A stretch of 64,000 nucleotides of DNA, taken from the NCBI GenBank assembly GCA_938034875.1, contig CALHND010000002.1:288021-352020 (forward strand), written 5' to 3'. Positions 9,632 through 18,566 of this stretch are shown here, one piece after another. Each line of letters opens with the position of its first letter. Position 1 is the stretch's first letter. The translations under genes and the position numbers were made by a program. Below the pieces are notes generated by a model. The model ran no database searches. It was given only the letters and a program-made list of their open reading frames with translations, and was not told the origin of the DNA. The DNA comes from an uncultured Clostridia bacterium (lineage in GTDB: Bacteria; Bacillota; Clostridia; Oscillospirales; Acutalibacteraceae).

Positions 9632-9666
9632 TCGCGCACGCCTGTCATACATGACGGCACACGCGA
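9632..9666 (-). other. stable RNA hairpin between sepF and divIVA
   Basis: On the minus strand TCGCGTGTGCC pairs with GGCGTGCGCGA (two G-U pairs). A second helix GTCA/TGAC sits above it, giving about 15 paired bases. No U-run follows, so it is not a classical terminator. It may be an mRNA processing or stability element. Confidence 0.5.
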
Positions 9667-9687
9667 TCATTACGTTTTTGTATTCAC

Positions 9688-10140
9688 TTAACGATATGTT
9701 CCACTCTCTATTTCGTCGATAAGCATATCGCCCATGACATCAACATTGTACGGTGTAATCATGAATGTGTTGGCAGCTACTCGCTTAACCTGTCCGTTAT
9801 TTGCGTATGCAACGCCGCTCAAAAAGTCAATAAGTCTGCGCTGAATATCCTTAGGGGTCTTTTCAAGATTAAGAACAACCGTATGTTTGCTGTTAAGGTG
9901 GTCAGCAATAGAGGGAGCATCCTCGAAACGTTCGGGTTTTACGAGTACAACCTGAAGCTGAGCCTGACTTCTCATGTTAACAACATTTGATTTGGTGCTT
10001 GCTGTGCTGCCCCTTGAATATGTCGGAGCGGGTGCTGCATCTTCATCTTCATATTCGTCATAGATTTCATCAGGCGCAAAATCGTCGTATTCGTCCTCCT
10101 GTGCTCTGAAAAAACCTGAAAGTTTGTCTTTGATTCCCAT
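9688..10140 (-). CDS. sepF: cell division protein SepF
   Basis: A 150-residue SepF/YlmF protein, which polymerises into rings, binds FtsZ and anchors it to the membrane. The N-terminus MGIKDKLSGFF is the membrane-targeting amphipathic helix. An acidic linker follows (about residues 14-45). The C-terminal DUF552 domain holds VVLVKPERFEDA, NLEKTPKDIQRRLIDFLSG and the final FMITPYNVDVMGD strand. It lies in the yggS-sepF-divIVA-ileS order of the Gram-positive division cluster. A GGGGAG ribosome site precedes the ATG. Confidence 0.95.
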   Translation of the reverse strand: MGIKDKLSGFFRAQEDEYDDFAPDEIYDEYEDEDAAPAPTYSRGSTASTKSNVVNMRSQAQLQVVLVKPERFEDAPSIADHLNSKHTVVLNLEKTPKDIQRRLIDFLSGVAYANNGQVKRVAANTFMITPYNVDVMGDMLIDEIESGTYR

Positions 10141-10177
10141 TTCGCTACACTCCCCAAATTTTTTTTAGATTATTAAA

Positions 10178-10915
10178 TCATACCGGGTAGTTTCGGCGGC
10201 CAAAAAGGCGCGTGCCGACACGGACTATATTTGCTCCGCAGATAATAGCAGCTTCAAAATCGTCCGACATACCCATAGAAAGATAATTCATATTAACATT
10301 ATCTATATTTTTGCTTGAAATGTCAACAAATAGATTGTTCATTTGAGCAAAATACTGCAAATTTTCTTCTTTTTTTTCGCAACTGGGCGGAATTGTCATT
10401 AACCCTACCACTTTTATGCCCGGAAGAGAGGAAATTTCAGTAAGAAACGCTTCGGTTTCATCGGGTCTGATACCCGATTTAGACTGTTCACCACCGATAT
10501 TAACCTCGACAAGAATATCGGTCACAATTCCGAGCTCTTCACTTATGCGAGAAATCTCGGTTGCAAGGCGCAACGAGTCAACCGACTCAATCATGCTTAC
10601 ATTTCCGACTACTTTGCGAACTTTATTGGTCTGTAAATGCCCGATAAAGTGGCGCACCGCCGTCTTATCATAGCTGTCTAGCTTTTCGGTGAGCTCCTGA
10701 ACACGATTTTCTCCAATAAGTTTTATACCCCGTGAAATTGCGTGATTAATAACCTCGACAGGTATCGTTTTTGTAGCTGCAAGCAGATTTATATCCTGAG
10801 CACTTCTGCCCGACTTTTCGGCAGCAGCAGCAACACGCTGCATAACATCAGCGTAGTTTTCATCAAATATTGCGCAGCGCTCAGCTATATCGTTATTTAA
10901 CAACTTTTCCGTCAT
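10178..10915 (-). CDS. YggS-family PLP homeostasis protein
   Basis: A 245-residue single-domain alanine-racemase-fold protein (YggS/YlmE/PLPBP) that binds pyridoxal 5'-phosphate through the Lys in INLLAATKTIP (near residue 47) and buffers PLP supply. HFIGHLQTNKVRK and LSMGMSDDFEAAI are family signatures. I prefer the ATG at 10915 because the AAAAGGA site is ten bases upstream, whereas it abuts the ATG at 10924. The gene overlaps the end of the HlyD-like adaptor gene, and sepF follows 37 bases downstream. Confidence 0.92.
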   Translation of the reverse strand: MTEKLLNNDIAERCAIFDENYADVMQRVAAAAEKSGRSAQDINLLAATKTIPVEVINHAISRGIKLIGENRVQELTEKLDSYDKTAVRHFIGHLQTNKVRKVVGNVSMIESVDSLRLATEISRISEELGIVTDILVEVNIGGEQSKSGIRPDETEAFLTEISSLPGIKVVGLMTIPPSCEKKEENLQYFAQMNNLFVDISSKNIDNVNMNYLSMGMSDDFEAAIICGANIVRVGTRLFGRRNYPV

Positions 10916-12098
10916 ACAAATCATTTCCTTTTACGACTACTTCGTCATACAACCGTAGCTCACCGTCATTTTTGCAAACAACAAAGCCATTGCCGGTGTG
11001 CACAACATCAATTGGTGCAAAGTTTATGGTATTGCCTGTCTTTACATATACGCCTTTCTTGCCATCAACAATGCACTGCGCCTCATTAGGTACATACAGT
11101 CCCTCTGCACTGCTGACAATAATCGACACAGGTTGAGTGCGTATAAGTGACAACTCACCGCTCATGTATCGACATTTAAATACCACGACCGACTCGCCTG
11201 TAGAAGCATCGCGATTAATCTTTTCAACTGTAACGGGTAATTCTGTTGTCGTTTGAAGAGGTATACGAACAGACAGCAACTGACCTTCTGTTAATTTCAG
11301 CGAATCCTCAAAGCTGAGGCTTGTAGCTATATACCAGTCAACTCCGTCAACTGTTTTGCCTATAACATTCTGTGCTGTGCTATTCTCGGGTTTAATATTC
11401 TCGAGCTGCTGCTTTGTAAGTGTTTCAATACTATCGCTGTTTAGCACATTCTCGTAACCGTCAACCGATGAAACAAAATAACCTGCCTTTTCGGACACGA
11501 CATTTATCGGTAAACCGAGCTTTGACTCAAGGCTGTCTCGCTGTGCTTTAACTGATGCTAAGCGAGATGAAAAATCGGTCTCATCCCCGATTGCTACCAG
11601 TCTTTTATTCAGCAAAGTAAGATAATTATCGGAATCGGTGGATAACGATCCGTAGTTTCCATCGGAAACGCTGTCCAGCAGTTTGATTAATGCTTCATCA
11701 ATCTGACCGTCGATTTGGTCAAGGTTTGTAACGTTGCTCATATCCATGCTGCAGATTCCTGACAGGTTGCTAATCTGCTTGTCCAGCGCAGAAATTTGAG
11801 CTTTAATCTGTACATCATGCTCGCTTTTGTATATTGCCGCAACTGTTCCGCCCTTTGCCACTCGGCTGCCATCGGCAATTTCGTAGCTCAACACACCGTT
11901 GCCGATGTCGTCACTTGTGATAATGGTTTCATCACGTATTATGTAACCTTCGGCCGTGATTATTTCCTCGGCAACATAATGTATTGCCGTCTCAGTTTTT
12001 ATCGAGCTTATGGATGCAAACACCGTCTGATATAAAAGGTAGGCAATAATTAGAATTCCGGCCGCCGAAGCCAGAAGTTTTGTATATTTTCCATTCAT
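10893..12098 (-). CDS. HlyD-like membrane-anchored adaptor protein
   Basis: A 401-residue protein with one N-terminal transmembrane helix (about residues 8-27), then a lipoyl/barrel-sandwich segment around GVLSYEIADGSRVAKGGTVAAIY, a coiled-coil-like middle (about 95-195), and a second beta-rich half. This is the architecture of HlyD/RND-type periplasmic adaptors. No ABC or RND partner is encoded next to it; it sits between hfq and the division genes. It may act with a distant exporter or have an envelope role linked to division. The function is not assignable beyond the family. Confidence 0.75.
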   Translation of the reverse strand: MNGKYTKLLASAAGILIIAYLLYQTVFASISSIKTETAIHYVAEEIITAEGYIIRDETIITSDDIGNGVLSYEIADGSRVAKGGTVAAIYKSEHDVQIKAQISALDKQISNLSGICSMDMSNVTNLDQIDGQIDEALIKLLDSVSDGNYGSLSTDSDNYLTLLNKRLVAIGDETDFSSRLASVKAQRDSLESKLGLPINVVSEKAGYFVSSVDGYENVLNSDSIETLTKQQLENIKPENSTAQNVIGKTVDGVDWYIATSLSFEDSLKLTEGQLLSVRIPLQTTTELPVTVEKINRDASTGESVVVFKCRYMSGELSLIRTQPVSIIVSSAEGLYVPNEAQCIVDGKKGVYVKTGNTINFAPIDVVHTGNGFVVCKNDGELRLYDEVVVKGNDLYDGKVVK

Positions 12099-12125
12099 CC
12101 TTTTGTATCAGCTCCAATTTATTAA

Positions 12126-12371
12126 TTACTGTGATTCGTCAGTGTTCTCGCTCTCAGTCGAAAGTTTTATGTTAACCGACGGAATCATTGTTGATATAGC
12201 GTGCTTATATATGAGATTTTGCTTTCCCATGCTTTCAACCAGCACGGTAAACCCGTCAAACGAAATTACCCTGCCCTTAATTTGAAAACCATTGACAAGA
12301 AATACAGTTATCTCTGTCTTTTCCTTTCGTGCTGCATTAAGAAACACGTTTTGTAAATTGATATTAGCCAT
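12126..12371 (-). CDS. hfq: RNA chaperone Hfq
   Basis: An 81-residue Sm-fold RNA chaperone that forms hexamers and helps small RNAs pair with mRNAs. The N-terminal NLQNVFLN, the Sm1 strand VFLVNGFQIKGRVISFD and the Sm2 motif NLIYKHAISTMIP (the YKHA box) are all present. A short acidic C-terminal tail follows. The miaA-hfq order is conserved across many bacteria. The AAGGAG site is ten bases before the ATG and is directly flanked by a CGTACGG hairpin arm. A promoter is predicted inside the end of miaA. Confidence 0.96.
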   Translation of the reverse strand: MANINLQNVFLNAARKEKTEITVFLVNGFQIKGRVISFDGFTVLVESMGKQNLIYKHAISTMIPSVNIKLSTESENTDESQ

Positions 12372-12389
12372 TTTTATCTATCTCCTTCT

Positions 12390-12422
12390 CCGTACGATAA
12401 ATAACGACTTTTTCCCGTACGG
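12390..12422 (-). promoter_or_regulatory. hairpin abutting the hfq Shine-Dalgarno
   Basis: In the transcript CCGUACG pairs with CGUACGG across a 19-base loop. The 3' arm ends two bases before the AAGGAG site of hfq. It could affect ribosome access and is a candidate for autoregulation. This is seen in sequence only. Confidence 0.4.
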
Positions 12423-12462
12423 AAAGGATAAAAGCCGTGTGACGATATGCAAATATCGTTTA

Positions 12463-13425
12463 TCACGTGGCTATTATACCATATTTCCCATTTATTTCCA
12501 GTATTTTTACTGCATTTTTTAAAATATTTTTAAAGTCTGTGCCATCAGTGTCAATCCAGTTAATTCTATTATCTCGTGCAAACCATGTCATTTGGCGCTT
12601 TGCGTAGCGTCTTGTCTCGCGTTTTAGATTTTCAATCGCTTGGTCTAATGTGCATTCCCCGTTAAAATACGGAGCAAGTTCCTTATGACCGATTGCCTGT
12701 CCTGAGGTGCCATTTATGTCGAAATAAGTCTCTCTCGCCTCTTCAACAAGTCCGCCTTCGATCATTTGATCTACACGCCTATTGATTCGGTCGTACAACA
12801 ATTCTCGGTCAGTAAAGCGTATGCCGATCGCTGTAAGGTCATATTCGGATGGTTTAAGTCGTGAACGGCGCTGTTGCTCGGTCATCGTGACTCCTGTGGA
12901 GTAATAAACCTCGAGCGCTCGCAGTATGCGTTTTAAATTATTTTTGTGTAGTGAAGCAGCACATTCCGGGTCAATCTGAGCCAACTTTTCAAGCATAGCC
13001 TCATTGCCAAGAAGCTGTGCCTCGTCATTAAGACGTTGACGCAGTTCGGTATTGTCCGTTTCATCGGCAAAGCTGATATTATCAACCAGTGATGAAAAGT
13101 ATAGCCCCGTTCCGCCCACTAGTACGGGCATTTTGCCCCGTGAATGTATGTCAGCAATGATTTTTTTAGCTTCATCAACATAGCGAGCAACAGAATAATT
13201 TTCATTTATGTCTGCAATGCTTATCATGTGATGTGGCACGCCCTTCATTTCTTCGGCAGTTGGTTTTGCCGAAGCAATATCCATGCCTTTGTAAAGCTGC
13301 ATGGAATCGCACGACACGACCTCGCCATCTACAAGCAAGGAAATTTCAACGCCAAGAGCCGTTTTACCGCTAGCTGTCGGGCCAACAATAGCTATAAGCG
13401 GAATTTTATTATTGAAGCCGTCCAA
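12463..13425 (-). CDS. miaA: tRNA dimethylallyltransferase (TTG start)
   Basis: A 320-residue enzyme that transfers dimethylallyl to N6 of A37 in tRNAs reading UNN codons, supplying the substrate for MiaB (18.6-20.0 kb). It shows the P-loop IVGPTASGKTALG, SCDSMQLYKGMDIASAKPT, and the VGGTGLYFSSL segment. I choose TTG at 13425, giving M-DGFNNKIPLIAIVGPTASGKT, which fits the family length. The 5' end overlaps the last 17 bases of mutL, and AAGGAG lies within the mutL terminal codons. A longer ATG reading back to 13500 would lie inside mutL and would not resemble the family. Confidence 0.93.
   Translation of the reverse strand: MDGFNNKIPLIAIVGPTASGKTALGVEISLLVDGEVVSCDSMQLYKGMDIASAKPTAEEMKGVPHHMISIADINENYSVARYVDEAKKIIADIHSRGKMPVLVGGTGLYFSSLVDNISFADETDNTELRQRLNDEAQLLGNEAMLEKLAQIDPECAASLHKNNLKRILRALEVYYSTGVTMTEQQRRSRLKPSEYDLTAIGIRFTDRELLYDRINRRVDQMIEGGLVEEARETYFDINGTSGQAIGHKELAPYFNGECTLDQAIENLKRETRRYAKRQMTWFARDNRINWIDTDGTDFKNILKNAVKILEINGKYGIIAT
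12473..12501 (-). promoter_or_regulatory. predicted extended -10 promoter for hfq
   Basis: TATAAT is preceded by TGG (extended -10), with a weak CTGGAA -35 at 17 bp. It lies inside the 3' end of miaA and points at hfq, leaving a leader of about 95 nt. Confidence 0.45.
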
Positions 13426-15496
13426 ACTGTTTTTCCAGCTCCTTTTTGGTAAGTATAAACGCAACCGGGCGTCCATGGGGACAGTATTTAATATCATCAT
13501 GCTTTATTATCCGCTCAGCAAGCGCCGCCATTTCGGTCGCATTTGAGCGAGAGCCTGCTTTTATTGCGGCACGGCAGGCAATATTATGATACAGCCAGTC
13601 AAGTTTCTCAATTTCAATGGTAGTTTTATTGTCTGTAAATCCGCCCGCGATTTCCAGTACAAGCTCCTTGATATCCTCTCCTACAAGCACGGTAGGTACT
13701 GCTCTGACAATAACTGATGACGCACCGAAATCCTCAATTTCAAATCCTACCCGAGATATAATATCAAGATTTTCAAGCATAAGCGCATATTCATCCTTTG
13801 CTAGTGAAACAGTCACCGGCTCAAGCAAAATCTGGCTGTCATGCTGGTCACACTTGATTTTTTCAAACAAAATTCGTTCATGGGCAGCGTGCTTATCGAT
13901 AAAGACAACCGAATCGCCATACTCGGCCATTATATAAGTAGTGAATACTTCTCCTACCACCCTTATTTCGCAGTCGGCAGAGCAATCAGCGTCGGAATAG
14001 TCAGCGTTCGGCTCATTCGATTTATCTGAAACAGTGTTTTCGGATACAAAATCATTCTCGCTAATCGATTGTGAATCTTCGGCTAAAGGTGATTTAAACA
14101 TCGTGTGAGTTACTGTTGTATCCTGTATGTTCTGTGATATTGGTTTTACGACATTAAGCTCGTTTTCAGGCTCATCATCGCAAATAACGTCAATTTTAGC
14201 ACGGCTTTTGCTCGTCTGATAGCGAATCACCGGCTCATTGCGCATGAAATACTGCTCGCTGCTTTCAGCTCTATCTGTCGAATATTTCATCGGCGGCACA
14301 TATCCACTCTGTGAATCGGCAGATGTTTCAGAAGTTATTACATACTCATTACTTTGCAAATCCACCGTATCATCGGCAAAATGTTCGTTATTGCCTCTTA
14401 TGACAGCTTCAGCATCGGATTTTATGCGGCTTTCAGTGTTTTTTAAACTCATTTGTTCGCCGTGAACAGCGTTTTGCACCGTTCTGTCGAGCTTAAGCTG
14501 GGGACGAGTATCCCCTTCTGCAAGTGCGGTTTTTACACCGTAATAAATAATGTTGAACACAGCACGTTCATCTGCAAAACGGGCTTCAGTTTTAGAGGGA
14601 CTTACATTTATATCAACCATATTATAGGGTATTGTCAAATTTAAGACGCATGACGGAAATTTCCCGACCATGACGGAATTTTTACATGCTTGCTCTAATG
14701 CGGCAATCATGTTTTTGGATTTTACACAGCGACCGTTAATATAAAAATGCTGCATATTTCGGTTTGCTCGTGCAGTAACTGGTGAACCTACAAATCCGCT
14801 GACCGACATACCGTTAAACGAGTAATCGACCGATATAAGCGAATTTGCAAAATCACGCCCAAAAACGGCGTAAACAGTCGCTTTAAGGTCACCGTTTCCG
14901 GGTGTGGAAAGTGTATTTTTTCCGTCACGAATGAATCGTATGGACACCTCAGGGTGCGAAAGCGCAATTTTATCAAGTACACCTGCAACAGCATTTGATT
15001 CGCTGACATCTTTTTTCATAAACTTCATTCTGGCAGGGGTATTGTAAAACAGGTCGCGCACGATAATAGTCGTGCCAACAGGGCATCCGGCATCGTCAAA
15101 GGAAACTTCCTCGCCGCCGTGGATAGCGTATCTTACCCCTGTTTCGCCGTCGCGGCAGGTCATCATTTCAACCCGTGCAACAGCCGCAATCGAAGCTAGT
15201 GCCTCGCCGCGAAAGCCAAGTGTTCCTATGGTATCCAGGTCGGACGCACTTGCAACCTTGCTTGTGGCATGGCGTAGGAATGCGGTCGGCACATCGGAAC
15301 GTGAAATTCCGCTACCGTTGTCTGTCACGCGCATATATGATATGCCGCCGTTTTGAATTTCAACCGTAACCTGAACTGCGCCTGCGTCAATTGAGTTTTC
15401 AACCAGTTCTTTTATAACCGATGCAGGGCGCTCTACCACTTCTCCGGCGGCAATCAGCTCTGCTACATGCTTATCAAGAACTTTAATTTGCGACAT
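13409..15496 (-). CDS. mutL: DNA mismatch repair protein MutL
   Basis: A 695-residue MutL. The N-terminal GHKL ATPase has ELVENSIDAGA, DNGSGI and TLGFRGEALASIAAV. A long, poorly conserved acidic linker spans roughly residues 330-500. The C-terminal dimerisation domain carries the endonuclease metal motif (DKHAAHERILFE, the D-x-HA-xx-E-xxxx-E pattern) and CPHGRP, so this MutL should nick DNA itself, as expected in MutH-less bacteria. A strong AAAGGAGGT site precedes the ATG. It is 20 bases downstream of mutS and is translationally coupled to miaA. Confidence 0.96.
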   Translation of the reverse strand: MSQIKVLDKHVAELIAAGEVVERPASVIKELVENSIDAGAVQVTVEIQNGGISYMRVTDNGSGISRSDVPTAFLRHATSKVASASDLDTIGTLGFRGEALASIAAVARVEMMTCRDGETGVRYAIHGGEEVSFDDAGCPVGTTIIVRDLFYNTPARMKFMKKDVSESNAVAGVLDKIALSHPEVSIRFIRDGKNTLSTPGNGDLKATVYAVFGRDFANSLISVDYSFNGMSVSGFVGSPVTARANRNMQHFYINGRCVKSKNMIAALEQACKNSVMVGKFPSCVLNLTIPYNMVDINVSPSKTEARFADERAVFNIIYYGVKTALAEGDTRPQLKLDRTVQNAVHGEQMSLKNTESRIKSDAEAVIRGNNEHFADDTVDLQSNEYVITSETSADSQSGYVPPMKYSTDRAESSEQYFMRNEPVIRYQTSKSRAKIDVICDDEPENELNVVKPISQNIQDTTVTHTMFKSPLAEDSQSISENDFVSENTVSDKSNEPNADYSDADCSADCEIRVVGEVFTTYIMAEYGDSVVFIDKHAAHERILFEKIKCDQHDSQILLEPVTVSLAKDEYALMLENLDIISRVGFEIEDFGASSVIVRAVPTVLVGEDIKELVLEIAGGFTDNKTTIEIEKLDWLYHNIACRAAIKAGSRSNATEMAALAERIIKHDDIKYCPHGRPVAFILTKKELEKQFGRLQ

Positions 15497-15516
15497 TGTG
15501 CGTGACCTCCTTTAAA

Positions 15517-18120
15517 TTAAATATTTTTTGCCTTGTTTACCAGCTCATACAGTTTTTGCATGGCTTCGATTGGTGTCAGAACATTTACATCAAGCAGCTT
15601 TATTTGATTAACAAAATCATCTGCAGCGGCTGATGCAAAACCTATTTGCTCGTCATTTGATACAGGTCTTTCAACATAACGAATGTGGGCTTCTCCGCCG
15701 TTCTGTTCAAGATTTGAGAGAATTTCTTTTGCGTTTTTAATTACTGCATCGGGCAATCCCGCCAGCTTTGCTACCTCGATACCGTAGCTGCCGTCAGCTC
15801 CTCCGCGCACAATTTTGCGCAGGAAAGTGATATCGTCACCACGTTTTTTAACAGAGGTGTTGTAATTAATTACTCCGTTTATGGTGTTTTCCATTTGGGT
15901 TAATTCATGATAATGGGTGGCAAACAGCGTTTTTGCCCCAACTTTTTTACGGTCGCAGACGAATTCAAGCACCGCCTGAGCAATGGCCATTCCGTCAAAT
16001 GTGGATGTGCCACGACCGATTTCGTCAAATATAATAAGACTGTTTTTAGTAGCGTTTTTAAGTATGTGAGCGACCTCGCTCATCTCGACCATAAATGTAG
16101 ACTGACCACTTGATAGGTCATCCGATGCTCCGACACGGGTAAAAACAGCGTCGCAAATAGTAATATCAGCGCTGCGTGCAGGCACAAACGATCCTATTTG
16201 CGCCATGAGTGTAATTACCGCAACCTGACGCATATATGTGGATTTACCTGCCATGTTTGGGCCGGTGATAACAGCACATAGGTTGTCCGAATTATCAAGC
16301 AATGTATCATTCGGCACAAAGGGTGCTTTTTGTATTGCTTCGACAACAGGGTGGCGGCCATCCTTAATATTAATAATACCGTTTGTATTAATATCAGGGC
16401 AAACATAGTTGTTATTCGCCGCAACCTTAGCCAATGAGCACAGCGCGTCCAGTCGGGCAAGCGCCGCTGCTGTGCGCTGAATTGATTCAAGCTCGCCTGC
16501 GATAGTCAGGCGCACCCCATCAAAAAGTTCAGTTTCTAGGCGCACCAAGCGTTCTTGTGCACCAAGCACACGGCTTTCCTGTGCCTTTAGCGACTCGGTA
16601 ATGTATCGCTCTGCATTTACTGTTGTTTGTTTGCGAATGTATTCGGGCGGAACAAGTTCCTTATAGCTGTTAGTAACCTCTATGTAATACCCAAAAACCT
16701 TATTGTATTTAATTCGCAGATTTTTAATACCGGTACGCTCGCGTTCTTCAGCTTCGATACGAGCAATAAAACCGTGACCGTCATTTTTATCACAACGCAG
16801 GCTATCAATCTCTTCATTGTATCCTTCTCGAATAACATTTCCATCCTTGAGTGCGGCTGGTGGATCATCAACAATTGCCGCTTCAATAAGATCATATATT
16901 GCTCGGTGTTCATCAATATCTGCGTTAATTTTATTGATGATTTGGCTTTTGCAGTTCGCAATAAGCTTCTTAATTTCGGGCAAACGGCTGAGAGTAAATG
17001 ACAGCGATTTTATCTCACGAGGATTGGCTGTTCCGTGAAGCACGCGTGTCATTAGTCGCTGAATATCGTACACGCCGTTCATAGCCGCTGCAAGCTCTCC
17101 ACGCAGTACAGAATCAGCATAAAGCTCTGCTACCCCATTTTGACGTGAGGTTATTTGAGCCAAGTTAATGAGCGGCTGCTCAACCCAACTGCGTATGAGT
17201 CGTCTGCCCATTGATGTCTCGGTTTTATCAAGCACCCAAAGCAGCGAGCCGCGATGTTCTCTTCCTCGCATTGTCTCGGTAAGTTCAAGATTATGTCTTG
17301 TAGAAATATCCAGCTTCATATACTGCTCATCGGAGTATACATTCACGCTGTTTATTCCCTCTAAGCCGGAGCGCTGTGTCGAATAAAGGTATTCAAGTAC
17401 AGTGCCGAGTGCGCACAGTGAAGCGTCACCCGGTATGCCCAAATTAGCCGTACTGCGCGCAAAATGTTCCTCAACGCGCTGCTTTGCCCATTCGGAATCT
17501 GAATATTTTTCATCGGCTTTCTCGCTGCGGCAACCCAGGCGATGCTCGATGTAATCGGCTACCGCCTGTGGTATTTCACCGCCAATAATGATTTCGCGTG
17601 GCAAATATCTTCCGAGCTGGCTGTTGACTCGCTCTGAAAGTGTGTTTAAATTATCCTTCATTTCGGTCAGATCAAGCTGACCGGTGGATGAATCAACAAA
17701 GCAAAGACCAGCTGTTTCGCCGTCAATCATCACGCAAGCAAGATAGCTGTTACGCGATTCGTCAAGCATGCTGTCCTCAATAACGGTTCCGGGCGTGATA
17801 ACACGCGTAACTCCGCGTTTTACCAGTCCTTTTGTCAGGGCAGGGTCCTCCATTTGCTCGCATATGGCTATTTTGTATCCCTTTTCCACCATTCGCGCAA
17901 TGTAAGCGTCGCAGGAATGGTATGGCACGCCGCACATTGGGGCGCGCTCCTCTAAACCACAGTCGCGCCCTGTAAGCGCAAGCTCCAGTTCCTTTGAGGC
18001 CAGCTTTGCATCGCCAAAAAACATTTCATAGAAATCGCCCAGACGGTAAAAGATTATGCAGTCATTGTACTGTTCCTTGATTTCAAGGTACTGCCTCATC
18101 ATTGGGGACAATTCAGCCAT
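15517..18120 (-). CDS. mutS: DNA mismatch recognition protein MutS
   Basis: An 867-residue MutS1-type ATPase that finds mispairs and recruits MutL. The mismatch-contacting Phe-x-Glu lies in YRLGDFYEMFFGDA near residue 30. The connector, lever and clamp domains follow, then the ATPase with TGPNMAGKSTYMRQVA (Walker A), the SSGQSTFMVEM signature, FDEIGRGTSTFDG (Walker B/D-loop) and a C-terminal helix-turn-helix. An AGGATG ribosome site precedes the ATG. The order YlbF-like, mutS, mutL and miaA is typical of Firmicutes. Confidence 0.97.
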   Translation of the reverse strand: MAELSPMMRQYLEIKEQYNDCIIFYRLGDFYEMFFGDAKLASKELELALTGRDCGLEERAPMCGVPYHSCDAYIARMVEKGYKIAICEQMEDPALTKGLVKRGVTRVITPGTVIEDSMLDESRNSYLACVMIDGETAGLCFVDSSTGQLDLTEMKDNLNTLSERVNSQLGRYLPREIIIGGEIPQAVADYIEHRLGCRSEKADEKYSDSEWAKQRVEEHFARSTANLGIPGDASLCALGTVLEYLYSTQRSGLEGINSVNVYSDEQYMKLDISTRHNLELTETMRGREHRGSLLWVLDKTETSMGRRLIRSWVEQPLINLAQITSRQNGVAELYADSVLRGELAAAMNGVYDIQRLMTRVLHGTANPREIKSLSFTLSRLPEIKKLIANCKSQIINKINADIDEHRAIYDLIEAAIVDDPPAALKDGNVIREGYNEEIDSLRCDKNDGHGFIARIEAEERERTGIKNLRIKYNKVFGYYIEVTNSYKELVPPEYIRKQTTVNAERYITESLKAQESRVLGAQERLVRLETELFDGVRLTIAGELESIQRTAAALARLDALCSLAKVAANNNYVCPDINTNGIINIKDGRHPVVEAIQKAPFVPNDTLLDNSDNLCAVITGPNMAGKSTYMRQVAVITLMAQIGSFVPARSADITICDAVFTRVGASDDLSSGQSTFMVEMSEVAHILKNATKNSLIIFDEIGRGTSTFDGMAIAQAVLEFVCDRKKVGAKTLFATHYHELTQMENTINGVINYNTSVKKRGDDITFLRKIVRGGADGSYGIEVAKLAGLPDAVIKNAKEILSNLEQNGGEAHIRYVERPVSNDEQIGFASAAADDFVNQIKLLDVNVLTPIEAMQKLYELVNKAKNI

Positions 18121-18152
18121 ATTTTATTTCATCCTATTAGTGTATTTTTTAA

Positions 18153-18563
18153 TTAGTGGCAACCACCGCATGATGAGCAGCTACCGGAGCATTGATGGTC
18201 CTCTGGCTCACAAGTATCAGGGTCCTCACCATTGCAGCAAAGTTCAAGAATAGCGTAAACTTTGTTAATCAGTCCGCTGAAAAGTTGGTTTGCGTTGTTG
18301 TACTTTTGCATTTTTTCGTTAGCCATGATATCTGCATAGCTCTTGCGAAGAGCATTGTTAAGTTCCTGCAGCTTTGCCTCGTCCTTTTCGCTCTTTTGTG
18401 TTTCTTCACTTATCTGCATTTTTACAAGATTGAACTCGCCTATAGCGTTCTGCAAAGCTTCGTCTGAGTCAGCCTCTTCTTTTGCACTGATGTACGATTT
18501 GAATGCCTCGTCGGCCTGAATTGCCTTTCCAAGAGCTCTTACTGATTTAATGATGTCTTCCAT
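18153..18563 (-). CDS. YlbF/YmcA-family protein with Cys-rich tail
   Basis: A 136-residue, mostly helical protein. Residues 1-105 match the YlbF/YmcA (RicA/RicF) family that in Bacillus forms a complex with YaaT, binds Fe-S clusters and steers RNase Y. The position right after miaB and before mutS matches ymcA in Bacillus. The last about 28 residues hold seven cysteines (a CC pair, then single Cys residues ending in SGSCSSCGGCH), consistent with a metal or cluster ligand tail. A GGAGG site precedes the ATG, four bases after the miaB stop. Which Ric paralogue it is remains open. Confidence 0.85.
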   Translation of the reverse strand: MEDIIKSVRALGKAIQADEAFKSYISAKEEADSDEALQNAIGEFNLVKMQISEETQKSEKDEAKLQELNNALRKSYADIMANEKMQKYNNANQLFSGLINKVYAILELCCNGEDPDTCEPEDHQCSGSCSSCGGCH

Positions 18564-18566
18564 TGT

